Assembly (NCBI GenBank): GCA_965153355.1
Contig: OZ231127.1
Coordinates: 69,502,001 to 69,566,000, forward strand
Direction: 5' to 3'
Length of the DNA: 64,000 bases
Source: Flaccisagitta enflata
Taxonomy: Eukaryota; Chaetognatha; Sagittoidea; Aphragmophora
Shown here: piece after piece, positions 1 to 14,969 of the stretch
Numbering within the stretch: the first letter of the stretch is position 1
Layout of the letters: each line of letters opens with the position of its first letter
Notes under the pieces: model-generated
Databases searched by the model: none
Seen by the model: the letters and a program-made list of their open reading frames with translations, nothing else
Told to the model about the DNA's origin: nothing
Made by a program: the position numbers and the translations under genes

Positions 1-32
1 CTTTTCAAGTCCCTCGACGTTTCCACACACAG

Positions 33-197
33 GGCGTGTTTCTAGTGAGCACCAAAAACGCGTTTGTTCCCGTGAAACGCGATAGCAGTGTGAACACATA
101 TTCAAGAATTTCAACTGTCCCACGAAGGAGTGAGCGAAGTGAGTGAGCGAGCCCGTGAACGGAGTGAGCTAACCCATAGAGAGCCTCAGTTTCATAC
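33..197. repeat. Dispersed repeat fragment, GTGAGCGA-rich, second copy at 49975-50253
   Basis: GGGCGTGTTTCTAGTGA followed by a stretch rich in GAGTGAGCGAAGTGAGT. The same order occurs at 49980-50130, where the element seems complete. Here it lies in the third intron of the Cys-loop gene, right after exon 3, and its right end is lost. Confidence 0.6.
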
Positions 198-1125
<928 letters not shown>

Positions 1126-2235
1126 CGTTACGATTAAGTGGTTGAGTCCACGTAAAATGTCAACGTTTTACTTGCAGTGAGACGGTATTACTTTTGTCGG
1201 GCAACAAAGATTTTCCATTTTAATCAACATATTAACATGAGACATGAAGAATATAAATATGAATATATAAAAACAACAAAGAAGGACCAAAAGTATCGTA
1301 TTTTAATCAATGTACAGTTGAAACCCGCAACAACGGATGGTAAGGGACTAATTGATCTTATTTGTTACAGCCGGATTTCGCTTATTGTTAATTAATGAAA
1401 AAAAAGAGAAATATCATGAAAGGATTGATATTTCAAACAAGCTCTCTCGTGCATTTCCGATACTCTCAGATCCGTTACAGCGGGATTTAACTGTATTTAT
1501 ATTCCGTTGTTTCATAATCATAAATCCACTAACAACCAGTGCACAAAAAAGTTTATGTGTATATATCATATGGTTAACTTTGTACCAACTAACTGGTAAT
1601 AAACAAAATGTTGTTTGCAACAATCAATTATTATACTTACAGCCGGCTGTAGTTGACAAAATATCATATGCAATAACTGGTTGCTTGAATTACAGCCAGC
1701 GGTTTTGCTTCAACTTGTAACATTACTGCTAGACGTAATTTCAACTACCAATTATTGTATACAGCATTTGGCTTATTACAAATTAGTTGGACTAAAGTTA
1801 ACGGTATGATATATACATATATTGTTATGTCCACTGGCTGCTTATTTCTGAGAGCTGTGCGCGGAAGATGTTGCAAAAATACTTTTTCCGGTTTCTCCAG
1901 TAAATGCAGAACCGATCGATAAAACGACAACCGACTCTATGAATACATCGTATTAACTTGATCTCCTCTTGTGCATGTGTTTGAGCTTGTGTTTGCGCAG
2001 GTCCTTGCGGTTGTTTTGCTTATTCTAGTAACCATGGCAAAGAAAAAAAGACAGTTATTTCAATTAATTCCTACGCCCTCATTTTATTGATATGCATTTT
2101 ATTGATATGCTTAAAATCCTTTTAGGTAGTAATAGTATATCAAATTACCTGCTCAGAAATAAAAAATTAGAACTCAACAAGCCCAAGAGGGCAACAGTCG
2201 CGTGCGTCTGGACATGACAAACAAAACAGCAAAAA
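1126..2235. repeat. AT-rich upstream region with an imperfect inverted repeat (arms ~1548-1640 and ~1743-1828)
   Basis: The left arm (GTGTATATATCATATGGTTA, continuing with ACTTTGTACCAACTAA) matches the reverse complement of the right arm (TTAGTTGGACTAAAGTTAAC and onward) with mismatches, so the block can fold back. Several spaced GTTACAGC(C/G)GGATTT motifs surround it. It lies directly upstream of the Cys-loop gene and so includes its promoter region, but I see no convincing core promoter. No coding sequence recognised. Confidence 0.5.
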
Positions 2236-2566
2236 CATGTTTAAATGTTAAGAATGTTAAAAAATGTTAAAAACTGTTAAAGAATGTTAAGATATGTTAA
2301 AATATGTTAAAAAATATTAAAAAAACTTAAATATGTTAAAAAAAGTTAAAAAAGGTTAAAAAAGGTAAAATATTAAAGAATGTTGAAAAATGTTGAAAAA
2401 TGTCAAAAAATGTCAAAAAAATTTAAAAAAAGTTAAAAAATGTTAAAAAAGTAAAAAAACGTTAAAAAACAATCAAAATTTTAAAAATGTTACGGAGGGA
2501 CGGACGGACGGACCGACCGACTGACAGAGCAAGGTGTAGAGTCGCGTGCACGCGACTAAAAATGTT
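2236..2566 (+). repeat. Hairpin-ended interspersed element, variant with TGTTAAAAAA tandem body
   Basis: About 20 degenerate copies of an 8-11 bp ATGTTAAAA unit (2236-2480), then GGACGGACGGACCGACC, then GGTGTAGAGTCGCGTGCACGC and GACTAAAAA. The 3' half is the same as in the many ~200 bp elements of this window; the 5' half differs. Confidence 0.7.
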
Positions 2567-4224
2567 GATTTCATAGACCGTGGCATCAGTTTTTCTGAAA
2601 AAATATCAGGCAAAAAAGAGGGAAAAAAGTTCCATATTTACAACTTTCTGAAATTCATTTTGACAACTATTACAAAAATTGATGCTACCGGCGCAGAAAT
2701 TAACTTTTTTGAGCGCTGATCTTTTTGCTGAGTAGGAAATTTGACATACTATAAATACCTAAAAAGAATTGTGGCCATTTAAGAAAAAATGATCGCGCAG
2801 TAACAATTGTAAGTCGTGCAAAAATTTCAATCAATGGGCAAATCATTATTTGACTAATTCTATAAGAAATGATGCTGTGGGCACAAATTTTTGGAATTCT
2901 GATTTTTTTACTGAGTCACAAATTTGTCATTCTATTACCACCTAAAAGGATTTCAAGTTATTCCAAAAAATGGGCTCATAGCAGTATTTTGAAAATCACT
3001 GTCTTTTTCACCTTTGCCATAGTTATTTGTGCTTTTGTCACTTCTTGTGCTCAAGTTTGTGTTTGATATTCCGTTGTTGCTTGCTGCCCGGTACAGTCTC
3101 ATTTTGATTTTGGTATGAAATTTCCTCGCATCGGTTTTATTTTTGTTGGTTGCCCGAGTTACGTACATTCAAATTGATAGGGCAAGGAATTCCTCGCGAC
3201 ATTGATTCCGGCGCGATCGCGTGCGCCAAACTTCCAAGCTCTGATTTCGATCGAGGTCGATAAATAATCCATTTACATGTTCCGGTCAGAGCAGAGGCAT
3301 GTTTTTGTCGACTAAACACTGCTCGAAAGGCAAAACTAGTTTCCTGTCAGATGCTGCATGAAATGACTGATGACTTGACCAATTCAACAATCCACATGCA
3401 CAGGTAGATATTGGAGGTGAATTTGGAGATGTAAGATAGATAGGTAGATTTTTGATTTTCAGTACTAGCATGGAGTATCATTGATACATATGATGTCATC
3501 CAATATCCTACTGGTATCTAATTAACCATGACAATAAACTATCTTCTAGATAATCATTGTGGAAGTTGAATTTCTGTGCCTTCATCAAAGCGTAACAAAT
3601 TCTCGCAAGCGGCTGTCATTGAGATTTCTCAACAACCTATTCTCCTATTGTACTACCAGAAGCCACTGTATTTGGGTTTGTTATCCTCCTTGCTCCTATG
3701 TTTGTCTCCAGGCCCTGATCTCAACCCAACATCTGTAATCAAAATGAGTCAACGAAAATAACACAGCAAACACCATTTACATGGTTTGTTTTATTCAACA
3801 TACAAAAAGACACATGATAAAAGATTAATACGAGTGTGAGATCATTAAGTGATTTACAACGAATTCGTCTACTACCTCGCATAAAGGAAAAAGGAAGAAG
3901 CTTTTAAATTGTTAAGTGGGATTTAAGTTCATATCAAGTTTTTCTTTTTTTTTCTTTTTAGTTTAGCCGGGTTCACTGAGTGAATTAAGCAATGACCAAT
4001 TAAACCCCGACATCGAAGCGTAAATTTCTACATTACCGAGAGTGAAATATATATATGTAAAGCTGTTAGTCAAATGAGAAAAAAAAAACGGTAAGAGAGT
4101 TGAGAAAAATGATCCGAAAAGCTTAAAAGCTACAACATTCGTGGGACCATTTGACGCTAAAAGTCACTGCGTTAAGATTTAGTCATCATCGGATCGGACG
4201 AGTGGGAGATATTCGAAATCTTTT
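2567..4224. other. AT-rich intergenic sequence, no feature recognised
   Basis: Short open frames only, none with family resemblance or splice support. A GATAGATAGGTAGA-like bit at about 3435-3450 is too short to call an array. Confidence 0.5.
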
Positions 4225-4413
4225 TTAGTCGCGTGCTACGCGACTCTACACCTTGCCGTGTTGGTCGGTCCGTCCGTCTGTCCGTCCGTCGGTCGGTCCG
4301 TCCGTCCGTCCGTCCGTCCGTCGGTCACATTTCTGAATTCCGAGCGGTTTTTGCGGTACTGCTCCTGCCCAACCGTCCGCGACTGGATTGCCGTGTATCC
4401 GGCCTTGTTTTTC
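4225..4413 (-). repeat. Hairpin-ended ~190 bp interspersed element
   Basis: Reads on the minus strand from AACAAGGCCGGATACACGGC through an imperfect (GGAC)n core to GTAGAGTCGCGTAGCACGCG and ACTAAAAA. Complete at both ends. Confidence 0.85.
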
Positions 4414-4590
4414 TTGAAAAAGAGTTCTGATGAGCATTTTTAGGTGCATTGATAATTCGTTTCGGATCGACTGATTCGACCGTCTTTCTAAGAAAACAAA
4501 AACAAGCCGTACTGCCACCTCTTTACCATGTGCGAATATACTTGTGCGAGTATGTTCTCAGTAATTCTTTCTTTCCCTCTTTTTATCTGC

Positions 4591-4593
4591 CTG

Positions 4594-4678
<85 letters not shown>
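4591..4678. repeat. (CT)n microsatellite
   Basis: Near-pure CT dinucleotides, ~85 bp, followed by three TTTAAC hexamers (TTTAACTTTAACTTTAAC). Confidence 0.95.
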
Positions 4679-4680
<2 letters not shown>

Positions 4681-4882
4681 CGTCATCTTTAACTTTAACT
4701 TTAACTTCAAAGAATAAGGAGTATCACAGAAAAATTGCCGAAGAGGGTAAAGACTGATCAAATTGAATTGGAGTCATGTTGAATATCACCTCATTATTCA
4801 ATGAGGGTGTTTCGCTTTTGGTCAAGTACAGGAAGTCAAATCACGAAGAGACGGAAATAATATTCATGTGATGATGAGGGTG

Positions 4883-4885
4883 AGA

Positions 4886-4938
<53 letters not shown>

Positions 4939-4952
4939 AGTGATGATTTTAG

Positions 4953-5017
<65 letters not shown>

Positions 5018-5073
5018 GTGATGATAAAGATGATGATGATGATACGAGTGATGATATGAGTGATGATGATGAC

Positions 5074-5149
<76 letters not shown>

Positions 5150-5150
5150 T

Positions 5151-5241
<91 letters not shown>

Positions 5242-5271
5242 ACGAGTGATGATATGAGTGGTGATGATGAC

Positions 5272-5337
<66 letters not shown>

Positions 5338-5431
5338 ACGAGTGATGATATGAGTGGTGATGACGACGATGATGATGATGATGATGATGATGTTGATGAT
5401 GATGATGATGGTAATGGTGATGATGGTGATA

Positions 5432-5505
<74 letters not shown>

Positions 5506-5542
5506 AATAATGAATTAATGATAATACGAGTGATGATAAAAG

Positions 5543-5630
<88 letters not shown>

Positions 5631-5671
5631 GATGATGATGATAATGATGATGATGATGATGATGTGGTTGC
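4883..5671. repeat. (GAT)n trinucleotide array, ~790 bp, with spaced ACGAGTGATGATATGAGTG variants
   Basis: ATG/GAT repeats make all frames open as poly-Met, poly-Asp or, on the other strand, poly-Ser/His/Ile; none is a credible protein. The same variant block, GATACGAGTGATGATATGAG, recurs at about 5041, 5240 and 5336, with a fourth shorter one near 5524, so larger segments were duplicated as units. Confidence 0.95.
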
Positions 5672-5774
5672 TGATGATGATCCATGACAAAATAATTCAA
5701 ACCCTACATCCGGTCCTAACATAATATATTTGCCCTGATAACAAGGCCAAGTAGGCCAATAAGGTGCGCCGTGT

Positions 5775-5873
5775 GGATCGTCGAACGAATGCGTTACAGA
5801 CAAACCGACCAACCAACCGACCGACCAACAGACACAGCCAGTTATAGAGGTGCGTTGGCGCACCTAAAATTCA
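5775..5873 (+). repeat. 3' part of a hairpin-ended interspersed element, GGTGCG stem variant
   Basis: (CCGACCAA)n-like core and then TATAGAGGTGCGTTGGCGCA followed by CCTAAAAT. The stem AGGTGCG pairs with CGCACCT, differing from the common AGTCGCG/CGCGACT on both sides. Confidence 0.65.
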
Positions 5874-6711
5874 TAGAGTCCATAACATTTTTGGGACATG
5901 CACAATTGTGGCTCAAGTTGAAAGTTGATATCAGCGCCCAAAATCAAAGATGTTTGAAAAATCGATGTCGTAGCCTGGCTCCCAAGCACATATTTATTAG
6001 ACCATTGTCAACCTAAAAAAATCATCAGCTTTGCCCCCATGAGTAAGTCATTCTACCATCCCGTGATACTTGGCTGTACGAGCACACACACTCATCATAA
6101 ATACCAATGTCATCAAACAAATCATCAGCCACCGTCCGTTCAAACTACCGCCAGATGGTTTTAAGTATTACTCTGAATTTTCTGCTTGTTTTCACTCAGG
6201 ATGGACTTCCTGAACTAGGATCCAGCTTCAAAGAAATCTTTCCTGTGGCGCCTTTTTAAAAAAATCAAAAATTGACAATTTTTCATCCTGTATTACACCC
6301 AGATTTTAGAGGATAGTTAAAAAACCTTTTTAGATGGCATATTTGAATTCCTGATAAAATTTCTTTTCATTTGATAGGTCGCACTATATATTTTTCAAAA
6401 GAGATCAAATTTTCAATTTTTTAGCCACTGTTACTATCTTCGCCAAAAGAAACGCGACACCTTCTATCTACGATATCTTGGCTTCTGGAAGGGCTAGATA
6501 CTTTTTCAAAAAAAGAAATTAATCTTCATCAAAAGATCTACAAAATGAGTCCAATCTGGTAACTGTACAAAACCCACAAATTTTTCCTCCTAATTTATGT
6601 TCTTCTCCTTGATGACGACATGCCGTGAGTCTTTCGTGGTTGGTGGCTTCTTCTTTAACTTGGGGAGAAGTTTTCTTTTTTTTTTCATGTTGCTTTTGGG
6701 TTTTGTCAATT
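5874..6711. other. Intergenic sequence downstream of the Lys/Thr-rich gene
   Basis: No coding frame, array or mobile-element end recognised. It contains the unmapped 3' untranslated region of the gene ending at 6712. Confidence 0.4.
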
Positions 6712-7927
<1,216 letters not shown>

Positions 7928-8699
7928 GGTTTGAATGTTGTCGTGTTTTTTATGTGTCGAGTCAGCGGAGTCACGCAATCACTTTTGCCTCACATAAGTC
8001 AACCTTACGTGCACAACCACGGGAGTTCTCCGTGCGTCAGGACATGTGCAGAGGTGATTTGAAACGGCACGTTGAAATGCAAATAAGGTTTGTAGGCGTT
8101 TTCGATGAAATACGGTCCATTCAGTCAGTTTAAAGACCTGCTGATAATCAGAGGTAAAAATTTCGAAATTCAAAATATTTGCACTCATCCTTTACTTTCA
8201 TTGTTCTTCAATGTATGGAAAAGAATCAAGTTTTCAAATTTTTTGTTGGAAAACCTGTTCCGTTTAGGACACAATTGGCTACGAGAAAAGGTCGCAAGAA
8301 TCGAGTGTCTTAAGGAACGTTTTCCGACTGTCCTTGGTGATGGAAATTGATAAGCAAGGTGGGCAAGTTTTACAGCTTAGGACGGACAAAATGGAATACG
8401 TGAATGTTCATTATAGATATAAATGCCGTTTTTTTTCGAAGTTGTTGGGATCGAGGGAATGGACCTTTTGATATCTCTCGACTTTTGAAAAAAAAACGAT
8501 ATTTCCATATGTTTTCTTGATTCTCGTTGACTTGAAAAATAAAGGAATGGGCTCTCCCTCTTATTTAGTGGAATAAGTAGATGGACTAAAGGAGTAGCGT
8601 ACAATAGAGAATTTGGCTCTTCAGCGCGAGAGACAAATTTTCAATCAAAACTTCCACTAACATAGGTATACGAGGAGTATAAATAGTCGCAAAAGCGTT
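7928..8699. other. Region upstream of the Lys/Thr-rich gene
   Basis: Must hold the promoter of the gene starting at 7927, but no clear TATA or initiator could be chosen. No coding frame or repeat recognised. Confidence 0.4.
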
Positions 8700-9228
8700 A
8701 GATGGTCAGCGGTACCCGTTGCCCGTATGTGAGTGTATGTGGGTGTGAGGTGGTTAGTGGGGCAGCGGCCCCGAAGGGGCCAATGACATATGCTGATTTT
8801 GTTTGAGCATCAAAGCTGGGATAAGGGCCTGGAGGCTGAGATTTGAGTCTGGAGGCTGGGATTTGAGCCTGGGGCTGGGATTTGAGCTTCAAGGCTGGGA
8901 TTTGAGCTTCAAGGCTGGGATTTGAGCTTCAAGGCTTGGATTTGAGCTTTGAGGCTGGGATTTGAGCCTCGAGGCTGGGATTTGAGCTTCAAGGCTGGGA
9001 TTTGAGCTATGCGGCTGGAATTTAAGCCTCGAGGCTGGGATTTGAGCCTTGAGGCTGGGATTTGAGCCTTGAGGCTGGGATTTGAGCCTCGAGGCTGGGA
9101 TTTAAGCCTCGAGGTTGGGATTTGAGCCTCGAGGCTTTGAATTGGGCCTCAACGAAGGAGAAGAAGGAGAAATTTCTGCATATGTGAAAGCATAGGTCAT
9201 CGGCCCCTTCGGGGCCGCTGCCCAAAAG
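8700..9228 (+). repeat. GGCCCC-palindrome element with internal ~20 bp minisatellite
   Basis: Starts GATGGTCAGCGGTACCCG, then GGCAGCGGCCCCGAAGGGGC. About sixteen copies of a 19-20 bp unit (AGGCTGGGATTTGAGCCTCG) fill 8815-9140. It ends CGGCCCCTTCGGGGCCGCTG plus CCCAAAAG. The two GGCCCC palindromes face each other. Same family at 14055, 19690, 48744 and 54041. Confidence 0.85.
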
Positions 9229-9916
9229 GTGCCCAGATGGATATGGTCTCCTTCGACGCGCCATATTTATCAAGTGTTTTCTTGTGGTCTGCATATCTCA
9301 TGTATAGAAAGAAATTGGTTACCCTTTTCTAAATGTTGCATAACTTTTGACAAGTCCTATGATAATTTCTGAAGAGGGAATGTTTTTTCAGAAATTTAAA
9401 GGATAGTTGTGATGGGTCCGGATTAAACACCAGTAAGAGCTCCAAAGGCTCTTGTCCTTATTTTAGATATTGTTGAGTAGTAATGTTGTCCAACTTTCAT
9501 AGTTCTATTTGAAGGTGGTAATCTAGTTCCAGAATAAATTGTGACAAGATTTTGGTAGATTGTCACCGGAGGTACGAAAAGAAATGTATAAGACCACTCG
9601 TAAAAAAGTAATTATCGGCAGCTGAATGCTTAACTGCGTTCGTATATGTACACAAATGACTTTGCTTTTAGCGGGTACGATTGTCAAAGAATCTTCGAGG
9701 GATTAATTGAATCATTTAATGCGATACAAATTTAAACGATACAAAGGCTCATCCTGAGAATCGGGAGTGGGCCCAACAGATTTCCAGTAACGCATACATT
9801 TCCATATCATTTGCTGCTATTGATATTATAAAAAAAAAGAAAATCGATGTGTAAAAGAAGCGACAAGAAGCTGATCTGACAACCCCAAAGAAAAATGGAA
9901 CGATAGAAAGAGAAAG
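9229..9916. other. Intergenic sequence, no feature recognised
   Basis: AT-rich, short frames only. Confidence 0.4.
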
Positions 9917-9917
9917 G

Positions 9918-10260
<343 letters not shown>

Positions 10261-11297
10261 ACAGAGAGAAACAGAGGGAGAAAGAAACAAAGGGAGACGT
10301 ACAGACGGATAGAAATAGAATAATAATTACAACATGCCAGACTGACAGTGACAGATAAAAAGACAAGAATTGAGAATGAGAAATGGCAAAAATAAAGACA
10401 GAAAGAATGGAACTACAGTCAGAGCAAAAACAGAGCAAGATAGAGACAAAACAAGAAGCGCGAAGAAACAGAACATATCAAAAAAGATCGATGGCCGTAA
10501 AACGACAAACAGGTACGGTCGCATAATTTTCCCTGTTATCGATCAATGAGGCAAGGAAGAATATGATATTTAATTGGGATATTAAAAAGCTATTATGCCA
10601 CGAAGATGTACATCTACAAAGACCAGAGATCGATTTTTCATTTTTGATCGAGGTAAAAAAACCAAGATTGTAATGTTGTATTGCCGATTGTAGTACACAC
10701 ACACTAATTCAAAATTTTTCTTTTAGTTTGCATGCAGCTCGAAGTGTAAATTTCAAGAGACAAGAAAATGACGCGGGATGGGAAATGAAATAAGACATTA
10801 AGAAGAGAAAGAGAGAAAGGAGAGAGAGAGAGGAGGTATATCCTAACGGAAAGTGAGAGTTTAGGAGTTTTTTATCATCTCATGGGACTGCATGAAGAGA
10901 GAATGAGAGAAGGAATTCAACTCACATGAGACTCACATGAGATGGAGAGGATTTTCTCTAAGTTGCAGGGCATTCTGGAAGGCCTCACGTGATAGGAAAG
11001 TGACTAGGAAAAGAAGGATAAAAAAATAAAAGAGATTCGCTCAAAATGATGATGAAGTGATTTATTGAATGGCTCACATGAGACTCACGAGATTATCATG
11101 AGATGGTTGTAAATCAAGCATTGACCTGACTCTCACTCTCACTCCCTTTACCATTTTCATCGTCGCATTTACGTGTTGGATATATTGCCATACCGTCTTA
11201 TTCACTTTTTAACTGGACAGGCCTCTACACACCAAAATCTCAGAGCTCCCCACAGGAGCACCTATGAATTTTCTATGCATTACACAAGTAACCAAAA
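10261..11297. other. Purine-rich intergenic sequence
   Basis: Decayed GA/GACA sequence to ~10470, then unique sequence with repeated CTCACATGAGACTCACATGA-like words (10920-11130). No gene recognised. Confidence 0.4.
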
Positions 11298-11437
11298 CAA
11301 GGCCGGATATACGGCAATCCAGTCGCGGACGGTTGGGCAGGAGCAATAATGCGAAAACCGCTCGAAATTCAAAAATGTTACGGGACAGACAGACAGACAG
11401 ACAGACCGACTGGTCGGTATGGCAAGATGTCTGTCTG
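11298..11437 (+). repeat. 5' part of a hairpin-ended interspersed element
   Basis: ACAAGGCCGGATATACGGCA, then GGGCAGGAGCAATAATGCGA, then GACAGACAGACAGACAGACC. The hairpin end is missing or decayed. Confidence 0.7.
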
Positions 11438-11654
11438 TTGTTTATAATAATAACTCATTGGAAGAATAAATCAAAAATTGACTGAAGAAAGTTGAAACTG
11501 GCAAAGACAGAAGAGGTAACAGCTGAGCCGGACTTCCCAATAGGCTTAAGAGGCTTAAGCCTAGGGCCCCGCGGTGAGGAGGGCCCCGCGGTGAGGGGGG
11601 CTCTGCGGTAGGGCCCCCAACTTGGAAAAAAAAAAGAAAAAAGAAAAGAATGAA

Positions 11655-11660
11655 AAAAAG

Positions 11661-11693
<33 letters not shown>

Positions 11694-11757
11694 AAGAAAA
11701 AGAAAGAAAGAGAAAGAAAGAGAGAGAGAAAAAAAGAGAGAAAGAATGACAGAAAGA
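11655..11757. repeat. (GAAA)n microsatellite, imperfect
   Basis: GAAA units mixed with GA, inside the 925 bp transposon. Confidence 0.9.
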
Positions 11758-11814
11758 CAAAAAACAAAAAAAAAAACACAGAAAAACAAAAATAAAAGAA
11801 TAAGAGAGTAAATA

Positions 11815-12007
11815 TAAACAAGGCCAGATACACGGCTACGCCAGTCATGTGTGGGTGTGCAGGGGCCATATTTGAGGTCAGTGGAGCAATTGGGCAGGAG
11901 CAGCTAGGCCAAAAAAAACATAAATGCCAAAAAAGAAAAATGTGATGGACAGACAGACATATGGACCAATGGACCAACGGACCGACAGAGCGAGGTACGT
12001 GATTAAA
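11815..12007 (+). repeat. Hairpin-ended interspersed element nested in the 925 bp transposon
   Basis: ACAAGGCCAGATACACGGCT, AGGGGCCATATTTGAGGTCA, GGGCAGGAGCAG, then a (GGAC)n-like part and a decayed end GGTACGTGATTAAAAAG. Nesting shows it inserted after the transposon. Confidence 0.75.
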
Positions 12008-12523
12008 AAGAGCTCCATTGTTACAGAAAAAATATTGATGTATCAAATAAATTCATTTATATTTTTTTCCCAATCTTTAGAAAAAATTTTTTTTCCCATC
12101 CCTTTTTAGAATGAATTGTATCATGACAATTGGAATTGCTTATCATTAAGTTGCAAACCACAATCTGTCAGATTTTCTCCAGAATTAAGTATATTCAATC
12201 TTTTTAAAAAACTATTATATTATAAGATGTTATAAACAAAATAAAATAAAGACTAATGTTCTTCCAAATAGGCTTTTGGTATTCAAATGTCTCGCCAGCT
12301 CAATGTATATGATATCAGAGGAAGAGGAGGGCAGCATGATGGAAAGCCAAAAGAATGGGGTGGCAGGGCCCAGAGGGTGGGGGGGGGCTGGGGGGCCCCG
12401 CAGTAGCAGTCAAGCCTAGGGCCCCGCGGTGGCTAAGTCCAGCTCAGGGTAACAGGATTCAAGAAGGACGTTGGAACCAGCCGTAATAGTTAGTTAGCGT
12501 TGAAATCAGCAGTAGAAAGAGAG

Positions 12524-12532
12524 ATTGATAGG

Positions 12533-12578
<46 letters not shown>

Positions 12579-12634
12579 CATAGATAGGTACATAGATAGA
12601 TAGATACATAAATAGATACATAGATGGATAAAAA
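12524..12634. repeat. (GATA)n microsatellite
   Basis: Mostly pure GATA with a few GATACATA variants. Confidence 0.95.
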
Positions 12635-12662
12635 GAGAGCGTTGGCGATTTTGCATTTTCTT

Positions 12663-13035
12663 TAACAATACAATACACTATACAATTTTTCAAAGTATTG
12701 GGCCAATACAATACAATACCAATACAATACAATATCTTAAAGAATTGTACCCAATACGTAACAATATTTTAATTCACTAAATAAAAATTTTTTTGTTGAA
12801 TCTAAAATAAATTGTTGAAGCTTTAACTCATTTTTTATATGCTTGATCAAAAAAGAATTTTTGAATATTTTTTTTGACTTTTATATATCTATCAATATTT
12901 TTTTCATATATCTTTTATCTTTGCTTCTTTAGGTAAGTCTCTTTGTCTGTGTTTGTCCCTGTGTGTGTGTGTGTCTTTCTCTCTCTCTCTCTCTTTTTCT
13001 TTCTCCTTTTATCTCCGTCTTTATCTGTATCTATC

Positions 13036-13100
<65 letters not shown>

Positions 13101-13460
13101 TTTTTTCTCTCTCTCTTCCCTTGAGTGTTCTGACCCAGGATTAGATCTGAGGGAAAATCGATCTTTTCTCCTCCTCATCCTCTTCATCTTCCAGACCTTA
13201 TCCTCTTCTTTTTCACTTTTTTTCTGCATTTCCTTAAAAATCGATCTCTCCTCATCGTCCTCATCCACCTTACCTTATCCTCTTCTTCTTCCCTACTTTT
13301 ATTTTTCACCTGTCTGTTTGACCTTCCTAAGAATTTTACTATTTTCTCAAAAAAGATTATTGTATTGTATTGTATTGGGAAAATAACAATAACCATAGTA
13401 AGTATTGCGTAAACCCAATACTTACAAGTATTGTAAATACAATACAATACCCAATATGAA
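12663..13460. repeat. Block bounded by (AATAC)n and its inverse, with (CT)n inside
   Basis: AATACAATACAATACC-type pentamers at 12663-12735. TATTG/AATAC pentamers, including the inverted form, recur at 13355-13455, where ACCCAATACTTACAAGTATT forms a local palindrome. Between them lies a CT/CTTT-rich stretch (12961-13108). It may be one foldback repeat with a microsatellite core. Confidence 0.55.
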
Positions 13461-13961
13461 TCGCCTGGCCTTGGTGCATAGCACGTGGGTTTTAATCATC
13501 CTTTGATCGGTGTATGATTCATGATGAAGAATCATTTGTGTTTGACTACCTGACTCGCCGTGTCAGCTGATTTTGCAGTCTTCATCGATGTTTCATTAGC
13601 AGAAATCATCGAATCATAAGACTGTAGATAACGATGATGAGGATGTGATTTTGGGCGAAAGAATGCCGCCAAAAAACTCGATTTTGAAAATAGTTGCCTG
13701 CCGATTTAGATACAATAGGGACTCAAATCTAAAAACTTGGATTTAGAACATGATGCACAAACAAAATGGGTTTTGGAGGCGCTCAGCATTGTTCCTTTAC
13801 ACACACAAAGAGGTGAATCAGGAGTAATGCAATCTTTTTTGGTCACACTAATTTATAAATTTCATTCTTTTAGCAAAAAGGCACCTCGCATATGAGGCAT
13901 GAAATACTGAGATGCGCCATGATAAAGCTCTACTGTAGATAGATAGAGATGAATAGAAAAT

Positions 13962-14021
<60 letters not shown>

Positions 14022-14054
14022 GAGAAAGACGGATACACCTAATGTTGAGGTAAT
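13461..14054. repeat. Unique sequence with (GATA)n at 13962-14022
   Basis: About 60 bp of pure GATA units. No gene recognised around it. Confidence 0.85.
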
Positions 14055-14363
14055 GGGGCAGCGGCACCAAAGGGGTTGATGTCCAAAGATTCCACACAGG
14101 GTAATTTCATTTTGGGTTTTCAATGTATATTTGGAGCTCATGAGTCATGAGTGTGGATAGGGATTCGTAGGTTGGGTTGTGAGCTAAATTTTGGTTTTCA
14201 GGGTAACATTGAGGATTTTGGGGCTGAGAGGCCTGATTTGAGGTGTGAGACGCCCGATTAAAGGCTGGGAGGGGGGGGGGGGGGAGGCGGAAACACTAGA
14301 TCGGAAAAATTGCCCTGTGTGGAATCATAAGTTATTGACCCCTCCAGGGCCGCTGCCCAAAAA
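14055..14363 (+). repeat. GGCCCC-palindrome element, degenerate short copy
   Basis: Starts GGGGCAGCGGCACCAAAGGG and ends CCTCCAGGGCCGCTGCCCAA. Internal units (TTTGAGG, GGCTGGGAG) are decayed and a poly-G run sits at 14271-14285. Confidence 0.65.
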
Positions 14364-14721
14364 CAATCAAAATGCTTTGCCTCTTCATTTTCAACCAAAT
14401 CATAAATCCAAAGAGCATATAGAAAGCATGACTGAAAATGGCATAAAACGATTTTATATGATTTGAAATGATTTGAAATGACTTTAAAAAATTGTGTTTT
14501 TTTGTTTCTCCCTCTACCTCATATGACAATTTTTGAATCACCCTGTAACCAACCTCTTTTCGCGACTCGATTACTTCGACCGAATCATGAGCCATTGTTG
14601 CTATATTCCAATCGTTTTTCATAGAATCGTATTTTCGGTAAAAGCGGTAATACAACCTTTATAACATAACCTTTATAAACGGATTTCTTTGGTAAATCGT
14701 TGAGAGCTAGATGATGCTAAA

Positions 14722-14724
<3 letters not shown>

Positions 14725-14754
<30 letters not shown>
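14725..14754. repeat. poly(A) tract, 30 bp
   Basis: Pure run of A. It could be the tail of a retroposed copy, but no retroposon body was recognised upstream. Confidence 0.9.
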
Positions 14755-14755
<1 letters not shown>

Positions 14756-14969
14756 ATGTGTAGCTTTTCAAAGCTAACTTTTACGATGCGTCCAACAGGG
14801 ATGCATCTCTAAAACAGAGTCTGTCCTTCTATCCATCTGTCGGTTTGTTCATTAGATTTTTGTTGTTTGACCTGACATAAGGGCAGGATTAAGTCCGTGC
14901 AGTCATATTTTGCTAATCAATCACCAGTCAAGGACCAGTGCATACTTTTCCATTGCAAAGAGAGTAAAC

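Larger units (their letters stand above)
11523..12447. mobile_element. 925 bp DNA transposon copy with 8 bp target duplication GGTAACAG
   Basis: Terminal inverted repeats CTGAGCCGGACTT (left) and CTGAGCTGGACTT (right end, reverse complement) are followed inward by CTAGGGCCCCGCGG on both sides. The direct 8 bp GGTAACAG flanks the element at 11515-11522 and 12448-12455. An 8 bp duplication is typical of hAT-like transposons. There is no transposase frame, so it is non-autonomous. It has taken in a GAAA microsatellite and a hairpin-ended short element (11815-12007). A fragment of the same GCCTAGGGCCCCGCG end lies near 57280. Confidence 0.8.

Noticed and set aside
4836-5863. Poly-Asp, poly-Met, poly-Ser and poly-His frames across the GAT array
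   Set aside because: A trinucleotide repeat is open in all frames; no non-repeat coding part joins it.
14725-14754. Tail of a processed pseudogene
   Set aside because: No coding or retroposon body precedes the A run on either strand.
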